64,000 nucleotides of DNA from Daejeonella sp. (GTDB lineage Bacteria; Bacteroidota; Bacteroidia; Sphingobacteriales; Sphingobacteriaceae). Below are positions 1 through 9,145 of this stretch, in pieces. The DNA lies in assembly GCF_030684675.1 (NCBI RefSeq), contig NZ_JAUXXZ010000033.1, forward strand, positions 1 through 64,000, read 5' to 3'. The position numbers were made by a program, and so were the translations under genes. Positions within the stretch are counted from its first letter, which is position 1, and the number at the start of each line of letters is the position of its first letter. The notes under the pieces are model-generated. The model was not told where the DNA came from. It searched no databases and saw nothing but the letters and a program-made list of their open reading frames with translations.

Positions 1-441
1 GCCCTGGATTATTTGCTTAAACCTGTATCCTTTGACCGCTTCCTGAGAGCTATGGAGAAAGTTTATGAGCACTTTGGATTTACTGCCCGGCAGAATATTC
101 AAACCGGGATTATGCCTGCAAGAAATCAGGATATCTTTCTATATCTCAAGGTTGAAAGAAAAATGGTCAAAGTAGATGTGAAGGATATTTTGTGGATAGA
201 GAGTCAGAAAGATTACATCAAAGTTGTACTAACAGACAAGGAATTAATCTCCAAACAAAAGATCAGCATCCTGGAGGAATTACTCCCGGAGGACGAGTTT
301 CTGAGAATACACCGTTCTTTTATTATTTCAATGAATAAAATTGAAAGTTTTAATTCCAGTAAAATTGAGATAGGCGCTAAAGAACTCCCAATTGGAAGGA
401 ATTATAAAAATGACTGCCAGAGACGTTTGAATCATTATTGA
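1..441 (+). CDS. LytTR-family response regulator, 5'-truncated by window edge
   Basis: Frame 1 is open from the first base and ends at 441, giving the last 146 residues of a longer protein. The first residues (ALDYLLKPVSFDRF) are the typical end of a CheY-like receiver domain, including the conserved KP. After a short linker comes a LytTR DNA-binding domain (about residues 45-142) with the pattern DILWIESQKDYIKV and FLRIHRSFIISMNKI. Family knowledge: such regulators receive phosphate from a membrane histidine kinase (usually of the LytS/YehU type in Bacteroidota), and the kinase gene would lie outside the window. The target genes are unknown. The end is followed by a short spacer and a convergent gene. 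Confidence 0.93.
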   Translation, partial: ALDYLLKPVSFDRFLRAMEKVYEHFGFTARQNIQTGIMPARNQDIFLYLKVERKMVKVDVKDILWIESQKDYIKVVLTDKELISKQKISILEELLPEDEFLRIHRSFIISMNKIESFNSSKIEIGAKELPIGRNYKNDCQRRLNHY

Positions 442-486
442 TATAAAGTTTTGCTTTCAGCTTTGGGCTTTGAGCTTTAAGCTTCC

Positions 487-1218
487 CTATCTCTTTCCTC
501 CCATCGCATAACGTATTCCTTCCAGTATATGCTTCAGAAATAAAGGATTCGTATATTTTTCATCAGCATGACCGAGTGCAGTGTAAAATGACCTTCCTCC
601 TTCAAATTTTCGATACCATGCCATAGGATGAAAAGAACCATTGGTTCCTCCTTTATAGGTACTTTCATCAACAGTAATCAATACTTTTATATCATTGCTG
701 ATATTCTTAAAATTATAAAGTTCCTCCTTGATATTCCAGCTTTCAGGAAGGTGTCTTGTGGCTCTGTTCTTTCTGTCAATTACATTGAAAGTAGCAAATT
801 GTTGTACGGGGTGACCATTAAAAATTGCTCCTACGAGTTTACCGTACCAGGGCCAGTTATATCCACCAGCCGAGGCACCATGAATACCCATATAGCCTCC
901 ACCATTTCGAATATAAGATTCGAAGGCTCTTTGCTGCAAACTATCCAGCATATCCCCTGAAGTGCTTAAAAACACCACAGCATCATAATTTTTAAGATTA
1001 TTAATCGTAAATAAGTTTGAATCATTACTGGTGTCGGTCTGAAATTTAAATTCCTGTCCGAGTTTTACTATAGCAGCAATACCTGCGGGAATGGAAGCAT
1101 GTTTGTAAGCGGCTGTTTTGTAAAATAGCAGGATCTTTTTGGGATGTTTTTGTGCTTTGAGATCAGAAGCAAAGATGCAAGTGAATACCAGTAAAAATAT
1201 AAGGGTAATTTTATTCAT
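487..1218 (-). CDS. ThuA-like domain secreted protein
   Basis: 243 residues with a cleavable signal peptide (about 1-22, ending LKAQ), then one ThuA domain (trehalose-utilisation, class I glutamine amidotransferase-like fold) filling the rest. Recognisable segments are KILLFYKTAAYKHASIPAG, GGYMGIHGASAGGYNWPWYGKLVGAIFNGHP and RSFYTALGHADEKY. The GATase cysteine is absent, as is usual in this family, so amidotransferase activity is not expected. ThuA-like proteins often sit beside sugar oxidoreductases and PVC-type heme-binding proteins, which fits the catabolic island starting downstream, though this gene is on the opposite strand and not in that operon. The exact reaction is unknown. Confidence 0.9.
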   Translation of the reverse strand: MNKITLIFLLVFTCIFASDLKAQKHPKKILLFYKTAAYKHASIPAGIAAIVKLGQEFKFQTDTSNDSNLFTINNLKNYDAVVFLSTSGDMLDSLQQRAFESYIRNGGGYMGIHGASAGGYNWPWYGKLVGAIFNGHPVQQFATFNVIDRKNRATRHLPESWNIKEELYNFKNISNDIKVLITVDESTYKGGTNGSFHPMAWYRKFEGGRSFYTALGHADEKYTNPLFLKHILEGIRYAMGGKR

Positions 1219-1340
1219 AAATTGATTTTGGAATCACTGTTGTCCGGTAAAAATAAAAAGTTTAAAAATATGCTTTTAAAAAGTATCGTGAACGATTTTA
1301 TTTCCTGATTTCAAAAAACAAGCCCCGCTGTTAGCACACT

Positions 1341-1568
1341 CGCTCAATAGGCCCCGCTTTTAAGCGGGGTAAACAAGGAGGATATTCCAGGCTTCAGCCC
1401 CAAATAATCCGTTTATACTGGAACACCCGCATCGGGCTTCAGCCCGATTAAATGTTGTCGGCGCTGAAGCACCGGTTTACGTTATTTTCTAACCTGCTAT
1501 ATGTTGGGCTGAAGCCCCGAATTGAATCACGCCGATTACAACCCGCCTAAAGGCGGGCCCTATTGAGC
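1341..1568. repeat. Inverted-repeat (REP/MITE-like) intergenic element
   Basis: In the 615-bp gap between the ThuA and PSD1 genes, 1341-1369 (CGCTCAATAG then a GC-rich hairpin) is repeated inverted at 1542-1568 (hairpin then CTATTGAGCG), so each end is itself a small stem-loop. Inside lie three palindromic cores of the form GGGCTTCAGCCC (about 1389-1401, 1434-1445) or GGGCTGAAGCCCC (1506-1518). No ORF is present. This looks like a REP-type or miniature inverted-repeat element; no transposase is in the window and the total copy number in the genome is unknown. The rest of the gap is AT-rich with nothing recognised. Confidence 0.65.
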
Positions 1569-1833
1569 GATACGCCTATACCCCAGATTAAAATAACTCA
1601 ATCATTAATAAAATACCCTCTTTCCTAAATATGGCAAGAGTTTCAATTCTGCTGCTGGACTAAACCTTAATAAAAACTTTCCCCGGACACTAGTGATTAA
1701 GGAATCAGGATTCTTATTGTTTAAGCCTTATGTAGATCAGGTTAAAAGGATAAAAAAAATTGATTATAGTAATCCGCAGGTATTCTTATATTAGATAAAA
1801 TAAATAAACCGATCATTGGGTAATTGTAAATTT

Positions 1834-4152
1834 ATGAATAAAAGGGTTTCGCTTTTAGTTCTTATTATCACAATAATTCTCTACAGCATTCAGGCATGTA
1901 ATACGGCAACAGAAAAGGCAGAAGTGCGTATTCCTGATAAAGTCAGCTACAATTTTGACATCAGGCCAATTTTATCGGATAAGTGTTTTTCCTGTCATGG
2001 TCCCGATGGAAATAAGCGGGAAGCTGGTCTCAGACTTGATAATGAAGAAAGTGCTTATAAAGCTTTGAAAGAAAATCCGGGTGCTCATGCCCTTGTTCCA
2101 GGTAAACCCGAACTTTCTGAGGTTTTTCTGCGAGTATCGACAAAAGATACTGCGATTATGATGCCCCCGCCATCATCCAATCTGAAATTATCATCCAATG
2201 AAATTAAACTGATTAAAAAATGGATAGATCAGGGAGCCAAATATGAAACTCATTGGTCATTCGTAAAACCAAAGAAAGCACCTCTGCCAGAATCCGAAGA
2301 TCCGGATTGGGTTAAAAATGAAATTGATTATTTCATTTTAAATAAACTGGAGCAAAAAGGTTTGACCCCAAATCCGGAGGCTCAAAAGGAATATTTATTA
2401 AAGCGTTTAAGTCTGGACCTGACAGGCTTGCCGCCGGAATTGGATTTAATGGATGCTTTTCTTGCGGATAATAGTCCTGAGGCTTACGAAAAGCTCGTAG
2501 ATCAGTTATTAAAAAGTCCGGCATACGGAGAGAAAATGGCTCTCCATTGGCTCGATGTTGCACGCTATGCTGATTCACATGGTTTTCAGGATGATAGTTA
2601 TCGTTCCCAATGGCCATGGAGGGACTGGGTAATTTATTCGTTTAACAGAAATCTCCCATATGATAAATTCATTACCTATCAGCTTGCCGGCGATTTGATT
2701 CCAAATGCCACAAAGGAGCAGATTCTGGCTACCGGTTTTAACCGGAATCACAAAATTACTGAGGAGGGTGGCGTTGTAGATGAAGAATATCGTGTCTCTT
2801 ACGTGATTGACCGAACCAATACCTTTTCAAAGTCTTTGATAGGGGTCACCTTGGAATGTGCTCAATGCCACGACCATAAATACGATCCATTCTCTCAGAA
2901 AAACTATTATCAACTCTATTCCTTCTTTAATAATGTGAAGGAAGTCGGAATAGAATCAACAGTTGGTGGACCGGAGACCTATGCCAAAAAACCAATGATT
3001 GAGATCAGTAATGATGAGGTCAATAAAATCCTGAAGTTTATCAATAAACAGGACACCAACAAACTGATTGTATCCGTTATGGGTGACCGGGATACACTAA
3101 GAAAAACCTTTATACTTGATCGCGGTGCTTATGATGCTCCCGGTGCAGAAGTAAATGCTGGCACACCTGAATCCATTTTGGCATTCGATCCTAAATTTCC
3201 AAAAAACAGACTTGGACTTGCACAATGGTTATTTGATAAACGCAATCCGCTTACGTCCAGAGTCTTTGTAAATCAGCTCTGGCAGGAAATTTTTGGACGT
3301 GGAATCGTTAAAACTTCTGGTGATTTTGGTATGCAGGGTGAATTACCTACACATCCTGAGCTACTGGATTGGCTGGCGGTTGATTTCATGAACAATGGGT
3401 GGAATATGAAGCGCCTTGTTAAACAAATGGTTATGTCGGCAACCTACCGGCAATCGGCAGTGATTAGCCCCGAAAAATTAAAAGCAGATCCTGAAAATGT
3501 ATTTCTTTCAAGGGCACCGCGTTACAGAATCAAAGCAGAACTTGTGCGGGATCTGGTTCTTTCAAGCAGCGGTTTATTGGTTAAAACTATTGGAGGTCCA
3601 AGTGTAAAGCCTTACCAGCCACCTGGACTCTGGGAAAATGCCAGCTCAGGACGCGGAATATTGAGAAACTATAAACAGGATCATAGTGCCGATCTATACC
3701 GCCGGGGGATGTATACCTTTATTAAACGAACTGTTCCACCACCGGTTATGGGAATTTTTGATGCAAGTAACCGGGATCAATGTGAAGTAAATCGATTAAA
3801 AACTAATACTCCGCTTCAGGCTTTGATCATGATGAACGATCCGACGGTACTTGAAGCATCGAGGGTATTGGCTGCCAAACTTGATGGGGAACCAATAGAA
3901 GCGAAAGAAAAGGTGATCAGGGCTTTTCGTTTAATTGTTTGCAGAAAACCCAGTGAAAAGGAAATTGATGTACTAACTTCTTATTATTCCGATCAGCTCA
4001 ATATATTTAAGAAGCAAAAAAATCGCGCTGAAAGCCTTCTTTCCATAGGAGAGTACCCATTACCTCAAAACTTGAATAAAAGCTCTGTAGCTGCCTGGAT
4101 GCAGGTCATATCGGCATTGTACAATCTTGAAGAAACCATTACAAAAACTTAA
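1834..4152 (+). CDS. PSD1/DUF1553-family cytochrome lipoprotein (cluster 1)
   Basis: 772 residues from the ATG at 1834; an upstream in-frame TTG at 1816 would add six residues but spoils the signal sequence. A hydrophobic leader ends in SIQAC (Cys22, likely lipidated). Then PSCyt1 (planctomycete cytochrome c-like) with the heme motif CFSCH at 51-55, DUF1549/PSCyt2 (about 150-360) containing a second CxxCH in [11 protein letters not shown], and DUF1553/PSD1 (about 460-740). Predicted periplasmic or outer-membrane facing. The stop is 2 nt before the DUF1501 gene, so the two are co-transcribed, the standard pairing for these families. The biochemical role is unproven; PSD1/DUF1501 pairs are linked with polysaccharide or sulfated-sugar degradation in Planctomycetes. 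Paralogue of 34420-37644, from which it differs by lacking a LamG insert. Confidence 0.92.
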   Translation: MNKRVSLLVLIITIILYSIQACNTATEKAEVRIPDKVSYNFDIRPILSDKCFSCHGPDGNKREAGLRLDNEESAYKALKENPGAHALVPGKPELSEVFLRVSTKDTAIMMPPPSSNLKLSSNEIKLIKKWIDQGAKYETHWSFVKPKKAPLPESEDPDWVKNEIDYFILNKLEQKGLTPNPEAQKEYLLKRLSLDLTGLPPELDLMDAFLADNSPEAYEKLVDQLLKSPAYGEKMALHWLDVARYADSHGFQDDSYRSQWPWRDWVIYSFNRNLPYDKFITYQLAGDLIPNATKEQILATGFNRNHKITEEGGVVDEEYRVSYVIDRTNTFSKSLIGVTLECAQCHDHKYDPFSQKNYYQLYSFFNNVKEVGIESTVGGPETYAKKPMIEISNDEVNKILKFINKQDTNKLIVSVMGDRDTLRKTFILDRGAYDAPGAEVNAGTPESILAFDPKFPKNRLGLAQWLFDKRNPLTSRVFVNQLWQEIFGRGIVKTSGDFGMQGELPTHPELLDWLAVDFMNNGWNMKRLVKQMVMSATYRQSAVISPEKLKADPENVFLSRAPRYRIKAELVRDLVLSSSGLLVKTIGGPSVKPYQPPGLWENASSGRGILRNYKQDHSADLYRRGMYTFIKRTVPPPVMGIFDASNRDQCEVNRLKTNTPLQALIMMNDPTVLEASRVLAAKLDGEPIEAKEKVIRAFRLIVCRKPSEKEIDVLTSYYSDQLNIFKKQKNRAESLLSIGEYPLPQNLNKSSVAAWMQVISALYNLEETITKT

Positions 4153-4154
4153 TC

Positions 4155-5606
4155 ATGCAAAAAGATTTTCTGGAACATGGATTAAACTTTAACCGGCGTC
4201 GCTTCCTGTCCCGACTAAGTCTTGGACTTGGTAGTGCTGCTTTAGGCTCACTATTAGTACCGGATCTTTTTTCCGGTGATTCTGCAGATTCCGGATTTGT
4301 ACCCGGACTTCCGCATTTTGCGCCTAAAGCCAAACGGGTGATCTATCTCTTTCAGAATGGGGCACCCTCACAGCTTGAACTATTTGATTATAAGCCCAAA
4401 TTAAGAGATTTAGCGGGGCAGGATCTTCCATCTTCTGTGAGAGGTATGCAAAGGCTAACCGGAATGACTGCTAACCAGAAATCTTTTCCTATGGTTGGCT
4501 CATTTGCTAATTTTAAGCAATATGGCGAATCGCGAAATTGGATAAGTGACATGCTTCCATATACAGCAAAAGTTGTAGATGATATTTGTATCATTAGATC
4601 AATGCATACGGAGGCCATCAATCATGATCCGGCATTAACCTTTTTTCAGACGGGAGCACAGCAAGGTAACCGCCCGAGTATGGGTTCCTGGTTGAGTTAC
4701 GGACTTGGAAGTGAGAATAAAAATCTCCCTTCCTTTACGGTATTACTTTCAAGAGGTAAAGGTAATAGTCAGGGTGTTTATTCTAAGTTATGGGCTAGTG
4801 GTTTTCTCGACTCAATACATCAGGGAGTTCAATTTAGTAGTGGAGATGATCCAGTACTCTATTTAAATGATCCTGATGGGATGAATAAGTTTGAGCGGAG
4901 GAAGTTTCTGGATCAGATCTCTAAAATTAATCAGCTTTCGTACGAAGAATTTGGTGATCCGGAGATAAGTACCAAAATTCAGCAATATGAAATGGCTTAC
5001 CGGATGCAAACAGCTGTTCCCGAAATTATGGATCTATCAAAGGAGCCGGATGATATCATCAAACTATACGGTACTGATTCAATGACTCCCGGAACCTTTG
5101 CTGCCAATTGTTTACTTGCACGTAAATTATCGGAAAATGGTGTTCGTTTTGTTCAACTCTATCATCAGGGATGGGATCATCATGGTAATCTACCTACAGA
5201 AATAGCCTCACAAGCCAAAGATGTAGATCAGGCATCGGCTGCATTGATTACCGATCTGAAGCAAAGGGGATTACTGGATGAAACCCTTGTAATTTGGGGT
5301 GGAGAGTTTGGACGTACAAATTATAGTCAGGGGAACTGGACGGCAGAAAATTATGGCCGTGATCATCACCCAAGATGTTTCAGTATCTGGATGGCCGGTG
5401 GAGGAATAAAGCCGGGTATTTCTTATGGTGAAACTGATGATCTGGGTTATAATATTGTGAAAGACCCGGTTCATGTGCATGATTTCCAGGCTACTATCCT
5501 GAATCAGTTGGGTCTGGATCATGAAAAACTGATATTTAAACACCTCGGAAGAAGATATCGCCTTACTGACGTCTCGGGTAAGGTGATCAATGACATTTTA
5601 GCTTAA
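4155..5606 (+). CDS. DUF1501 family Tat-exported protein (cluster 1)
   Basis: 483 residues. The N-terminus NRRRFLSRLSLGLGSAALGSLL is a twin-arginine export signal, followed by PHFAPKAKRVIYLFQNGAPSQLELFDYKP, the usual start of DUF1501. This family is related to the alkaline-phosphatase/sulfatase superfamily; conserved acidic and histidine segments here include YHQGWDHHGN, VIWGGEFGRT and YGRDHHPRCFSIW, which plausibly bind metal. Starts 2 nt after the PSD1 gene and is followed 22 nt later by the propeller gene, so it is the second gene of a four-gene operon. Function in the family is not established. Close paralogue of 37647-39164. Confidence 0.92.
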   Translation: MQKDFLEHGLNFNRRRFLSRLSLGLGSAALGSLLVPDLFSGDSADSGFVPGLPHFAPKAKRVIYLFQNGAPSQLELFDYKPKLRDLAGQDLPSSVRGMQRLTGMTANQKSFPMVGSFANFKQYGESRNWISDMLPYTAKVVDDICIIRSMHTEAINHDPALTFFQTGAQQGNRPSMGSWLSYGLGSENKNLPSFTVLLSRGKGNSQGVYSKLWASGFLDSIHQGVQFSSGDDPVLYLNDPDGMNKFERRKFLDQISKINQLSYEEFGDPEISTKIQQYEMAYRMQTAVPEIMDLSKEPDDIIKLYGTDSMTPGTFAANCLLARKLSENGVRFVQLYHQGWDHHGNLPTEIASQAKDVDQASAALITDLKQRGLLDETLVIWGGEFGRTNYSQGNWTAENYGRDHHPRCFSIWMAGGGIKPGISYGETDDLGYNIVKDPVHVHDFQATILNQLGLDHEKLIFKHLGRRYRLTDVSGKVINDILA

Positions 5607-5628
5607 CAAATTCAGTTTAATTCAATTT

Positions 5629-6657
5629 ATGAATAGAAGAAAATTCGTTCAGAATACGGCAGGACTTACCGCAGGTCTTTTAATTACTAAAGACTTATTC
5701 GCAAAGGATAAAGGACCTGTTTATGGCCACAACGGTATGCGTTATACCCTTGATACGAGTTGGGGTCAATTGGATTCAGCAAAATATCCGGTTAAAGACT
5801 GTCATGAAATGGTTCAGGATAAAAAGGGTAGGATCATCCTGCTTACGAATGAAACCAAAAATAATGTATTGATTTATAATAAATCAGGTAAGCTTCTCGA
5901 GTCCTGGGGTAATGAATTTCCAGGTGGGCATGGTCTCACTTTGGCTGATGAAAACGGCACTCAATTTCTTTATATAACGGATACTGAAAAACATCAGGTC
6001 TATAAAACCACGATGACTGGTAAGATATTGATGACCATTGATGTACCTATGGAAACAGGGATTTATAAGAATGCAAAAGAATTCGTTCCCACTGAAGTAG
6101 CTGTTGATACAAATGGTGATTTCTTTGTTGCCGATGGGTATGGAGCTCAATATATCTTACATTATGATGCTTCGGGTAAACTAAAGGGCTATTTTGGTGG
6201 AAAAGGAGCAGGTGATGAGTACCTGGACAATGCTCATGGTATAGTAATTGACCGCCGTTATGCTCAGCCAAGTCTATTGGTGACTGATAGAACCCGTAAT
6301 TGCTTCAAAAGATTCTCAATGGATGGCAAACTTCGGGAAATCATCAAATTACCCGGAGCTTGTGTTTGCCGTCCGGTAATAAAAAACAACCATTTATATG
6401 CTGCTGTGTTGCGTTCCCCAAGTTTGGCAAATGCCGGATCAGGTTTCGTTACTATTTTAAATAAGGAGAACAAAGTTGTCTCAAATATCGGTGGTACCGA
6501 ACCAATCTATAATAAGGATGCCCAATTGCAGACCATGACCCAGGCAGAGAAGATTTTTGTTCACCCGCATGATGTTTGTGTTGATGACGATGAAAATCTT
6601 TATGTCGCACAATGGGCATCAGGGAAAGTATATCCTTATAAATTTAAACGAGTCTAA
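5629..6657 (+). CDS. Tat-exported NHL/six-bladed beta-propeller protein (cluster 1)
   Basis: 342 residues with an RR signal (MNRRKFVQNTAGLTAGLL), then NHL-type propeller repeats seen as recurring G-x-hydrophobic-x-V-D-x-x-G-x-hydrophobic-V-A-D strings, for example EVAVDTNGDFFVADGYGAQYI and HPHDVCVDDDENLYVAQW. Conserved cysteines occur in DCHEMVQD, RNCFKRF and GACVCRP. The protein resembles the peptidylglycine-monooxygenase-like propellers of Bacteroidota but has no visible copper monooxygenase domain. Third gene of cluster 1, 20 nt before the membrane cytochrome gene. The same gene order recurs at 39221-40330, so the propeller is a stable partner of this PSD1/DUF1501 type. Substrate unknown. 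Confidence 0.87.
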   Translation: MNRRKFVQNTAGLTAGLLITKDLFAKDKGPVYGHNGMRYTLDTSWGQLDSAKYPVKDCHEMVQDKKGRIILLTNETKNNVLIYNKSGKLLESWGNEFPGGHGLTLADENGTQFLYITDTEKHQVYKTTMTGKILMTIDVPMETGIYKNAKEFVPTEVAVDTNGDFFVADGYGAQYILHYDASGKLKGYFGGKGAGDEYLDNAHGIVIDRRYAQPSLLVTDRTRNCFKRFSMDGKLREIIKLPGACVCRPVIKNNHLYAAVLRSPSLANAGSGFVTILNKENKVVSNIGGTEPIYNKDAQLQTMTQAEKIFVHPHDVCVDDDENLYVAQWASGKVYPYKFKRV

Positions 6658-6677
6658 CATTTAATCCTGGTATTTAT

Positions 6678-8834
6678 ATGAAGATCAATCTGAAAGCTTA
6701 TTCGGGCAATATTTTACTGTTTCTTAATACCCTGATCGTTTTTTTATTGATTTTCGAAAATGAACTGATCATCCCCGGATGGCTGCAGCCTCTGGGTAGA
6801 ATGCACCCTATGCTCTTGCATTTTCCAATAGTTTTGCTGCTCGTTTCTTTAATAATGGAATTCTTCCAGTTTAAAATTAATGAGGATAGCAGAGTTTTCT
6901 ATAAAAGTATTACAAGCAGGATTATGTTCGCAGGAATTTTGCTTGCAGCAATAACGGTTATCATGGGTATTTTTCTGTCCCTTGAAGACTCGTATGAGGG
7001 CGGAGAAGTATTGAATTGGCATAAATGGTCGGGAGTAAGCATTGTATTTTTAGCCTCTTTAATTTTTATTTTCAGAGCTTCAATTTGGTATAATGATGCT
7101 ATGACTAAAGCTGGTGCCATTATTTTAAGTTTCACTATTGTATTGGCAGGACATTTTGGAGCTGTGCTCACACATGGTGAAAATTTCGTTCTTGAGCCGA
7201 TAACAAAAAGTCAGCTTGTGCCAATTGAGCAGGCATTGGTCTATGACCATGTCATTCAACCGATTTTTCAGGAGAAATGTGTAAGCTGCCATAGTGACGA
7301 GAAGTTAAAAGGTAAGTTAAAGCTGACGGATTCAGCTTCAATTATGAAAGGTGGAAAGACTGGCAAACTGTATGTTCCCGGTGATCCCAAGGTCAGCCTT
7401 TTATTGGAACGAATACATATGCCTCTAAGCAATAAAAAGCATATGCCGCCTTCAGGAAAACCGCAATTAAGCCCTGAAGAAGTTAGAATTCTCTTTCAAT
7501 GGATCAAAGATCGTCCGGATTTCAAGAAAAGGGTAATGGATCTGCCTGCAAATGATTCCCTGCGAATTCTGGCAGCAGCACGCCTGAAACCATTTGTTAA
7601 AGTCGGGGAGGATTATGATTTTGCTGCTGCAGACGAAGAAACAATTGAAGATTTAAATAATTTTTATCGGATGGTTAGTCCCGTTTCAAGGGAATCACCA
7701 GCTTTAGCGGTTAGTTTTTTTAGTAAGAACGCCTATAATTCTAAATCTCTTGAAGAATTGTCGGAGATTAAGGAGCAGATTGTTTCGCTCAGATTAAGCA
7801 GGATGCCAGTGAAAGATGAGGACCTGGATTTTATTTCTAAACTGAAAGAATTACGAAAACTGGATTTGAATTTTACCGACATCAATGGTAGTGGACTGCA
7901 GGATCTGAGTGCTTTGAAAAAGCTGCAGGTTTTATCATTATCAGGCACAAAGGTTAAAGTTCAGCAGTTATTACCACTCATTTCCAATAAAAACCTCCGT
8001 GAATTATCTGTATGGAATACTTCACTCACTGAAAAAGATATACTTCAATTAAAGAAAGTCAATAGCTCTCTGAACATCATTACGGGATTTAAAGATGATG
8101 GGACAACTTTGATCCAGTTATCTAAGCCCTTCCTCAAAAACAATTCAAGGGTATTCCTGAGCCGGACAAATGTTCAGCTAAATCACCCGAGAAAGGATGT
8201 AATCATAAGATATACACTTGATGGAAAAGACCCTGACAGCCTGACTTCTCCAGTTTTTAAAAAGGATATCATGATTACTGAGAATGCTGTTATAAGAGCT
8301 AAAGCCTATAAAGCCGGATGGAAAAGCAGCGAGGTCAGCAATTTTACATTTTACAGATCAGCATTTAAACCCGACAGTATCAGTTTATTGAGTATTCCTG
8401 ATATCAATTATAAAGGGAACGGAACCAAGACCTTAATCGATGGACAACTTGCTGAAACTGACATCAACAATACAAACTGGCAGGGTTTTAAAGAAAAGGA
8501 TATGATTGTGATTCTGAATTTTAAAAAGCCAGCCATGATTAGTTCAACGGTATTGAATTCAATCGTAAATGTTAATTCATCAGTGTTTCCTCCAGGCCGT
8601 ATTGAAGTTTATGGTGGATCAGATCTGAATAATTTAAAATTGCTGAATTCCTATGATCCAAAAATGCCGGCTCAAGAAGATCCACAGCAATCCAATAAAT
8701 ATGAGGTCAAATTTAAACCTGCTTTGGTTTCCTATTTAAAAATTATTGCAAAGCCAGTTAAAAAACTGCCTTCATGGCATCCTGCTAAGGGGAAACCAGC
8801 TTTTATTCTTTTTGATGAGATACTGATAAATTAG
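6678..8834 (+). CDS. Membrane-anchored cytochrome-like protein with LRR and CHB_HEX domains (cluster 1)
   Basis: 718 residues. The first ~165 residues hold four to five membrane spans of the DUF2231-like type (LGRMHPMLLHFPIVLLLVSLIMEFF; VLAGHFGAVLTHG). A PSCyt1 heme motif, CVSCH, lies at 201-205, with MPPSGKPQLSPEE after it. Then leucine-rich repeats (about 355-460), a chitobiase/hexosaminidase C-terminal-like domain (about 500-560, RYTLDGKDPDS...AVIRAKAYKAGWKSSEVSNF), and a C-terminal F5/8-like beta-sandwich. Last gene of cluster 1. The membrane part with a heme domain suggests a link between periplasmic oxidation and the membrane; the last two domains suggest carbohydrate contact. These are inferences from architecture. 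Confidence 0.85.
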   Translation: MKINLKAYSGNILLFLNTLIVFLLIFENELIIPGWLQPLGRMHPMLLHFPIVLLLVSLIMEFFQFKINEDSRVFYKSITSRIMFAGILLAAITVIMGIFLSLEDSYEGGEVLNWHKWSGVSIVFLASLIFIFRASIWYNDAMTKAGAIILSFTIVLAGHFGAVLTHGENFVLEPITKSQLVPIEQALVYDHVIQPIFQEKCVSCHSDEKLKGKLKLTDSASIMKGGKTGKLYVPGDPKVSLLLERIHMPLSNKKHMPPSGKPQLSPEEVRILFQWIKDRPDFKKRVMDLPANDSLRILAAARLKPFVKVGEDYDFAAADEETIEDLNNFYRMVSPVSRESPALAVSFFSKNAYNSKSLEELSEIKEQIVSLRLSRMPVKDEDLDFISKLKELRKLDLNFTDINGSGLQDLSALKKLQVLSLSGTKVKVQQLLPLISNKNLRELSVWNTSLTEKDILQLKKVNSSLNIITGFKDDGTTLIQLSKPFLKNNSRVFLSRTNVQLNHPRKDVIIRYTLDGKDPDSLTSPVFKKDIMITENAVIRAKAYKAGWKSSEVSNFTFYRSAFKPDSISLLSIPDINYKGNGTKTLIDGQLAETDINNTNWQGFKEKDMIVILNFKKPAMISSTVLNSIVNVNSSVFPPGRIEVYGGSDLNNLKLLNSYDPKMPAQEDPQQSNKYEVKFKPALVSYLKIIAKPVKKLPSWHPAKGKPAFILFDEILIN

Positions 8835-8914
8835 TTTAATTAAATAAGTTCGATATATAAATAAAAACAATCAATATTTAACCACATAGTTTGATTAATA
8901 TTATAATTTAAATA

Positions 8915-8968
8915 ACACATAGTTTGTTGCTACACTTAGATTGAAGCAAAGCTTCAAAAACTATGTGT
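8915..8968 (+). terminator. Nested hairpin after cluster 1
   Basis: ACACATAGTTT (8915-8925) pairs with AAACTATGTGT (8958-8968), enclosing a smaller stem, TTGAAGC/GCTTCAA, at 8941-8957. A partial third copy, CACATAGTTTG, lies at 8883-8893. The hairpin sits 80 nt after the last gene of cluster 1 in a 311-bp gap before the beta-helix gene. It could end transcription, but no clear U-run follows, so a repeat or RNA-processing role is equally possible. Confidence 0.4.
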
Positions 8969-9145
8969 CTTTAACGAAAAATAGCAGCTATAAATCCTAT
9001 GTTTCTATATGTTTTTTTAATATACCGTCGAGTTCAGGTTAATTATTGTTAATAATCTTTTTGGAAGAGCTCTTAAAGCTATACATTAATCAATTAGAGT
9101 GAAATAATCAATTATTTTCTATTTTAAAACTGGTGATCTTATATT

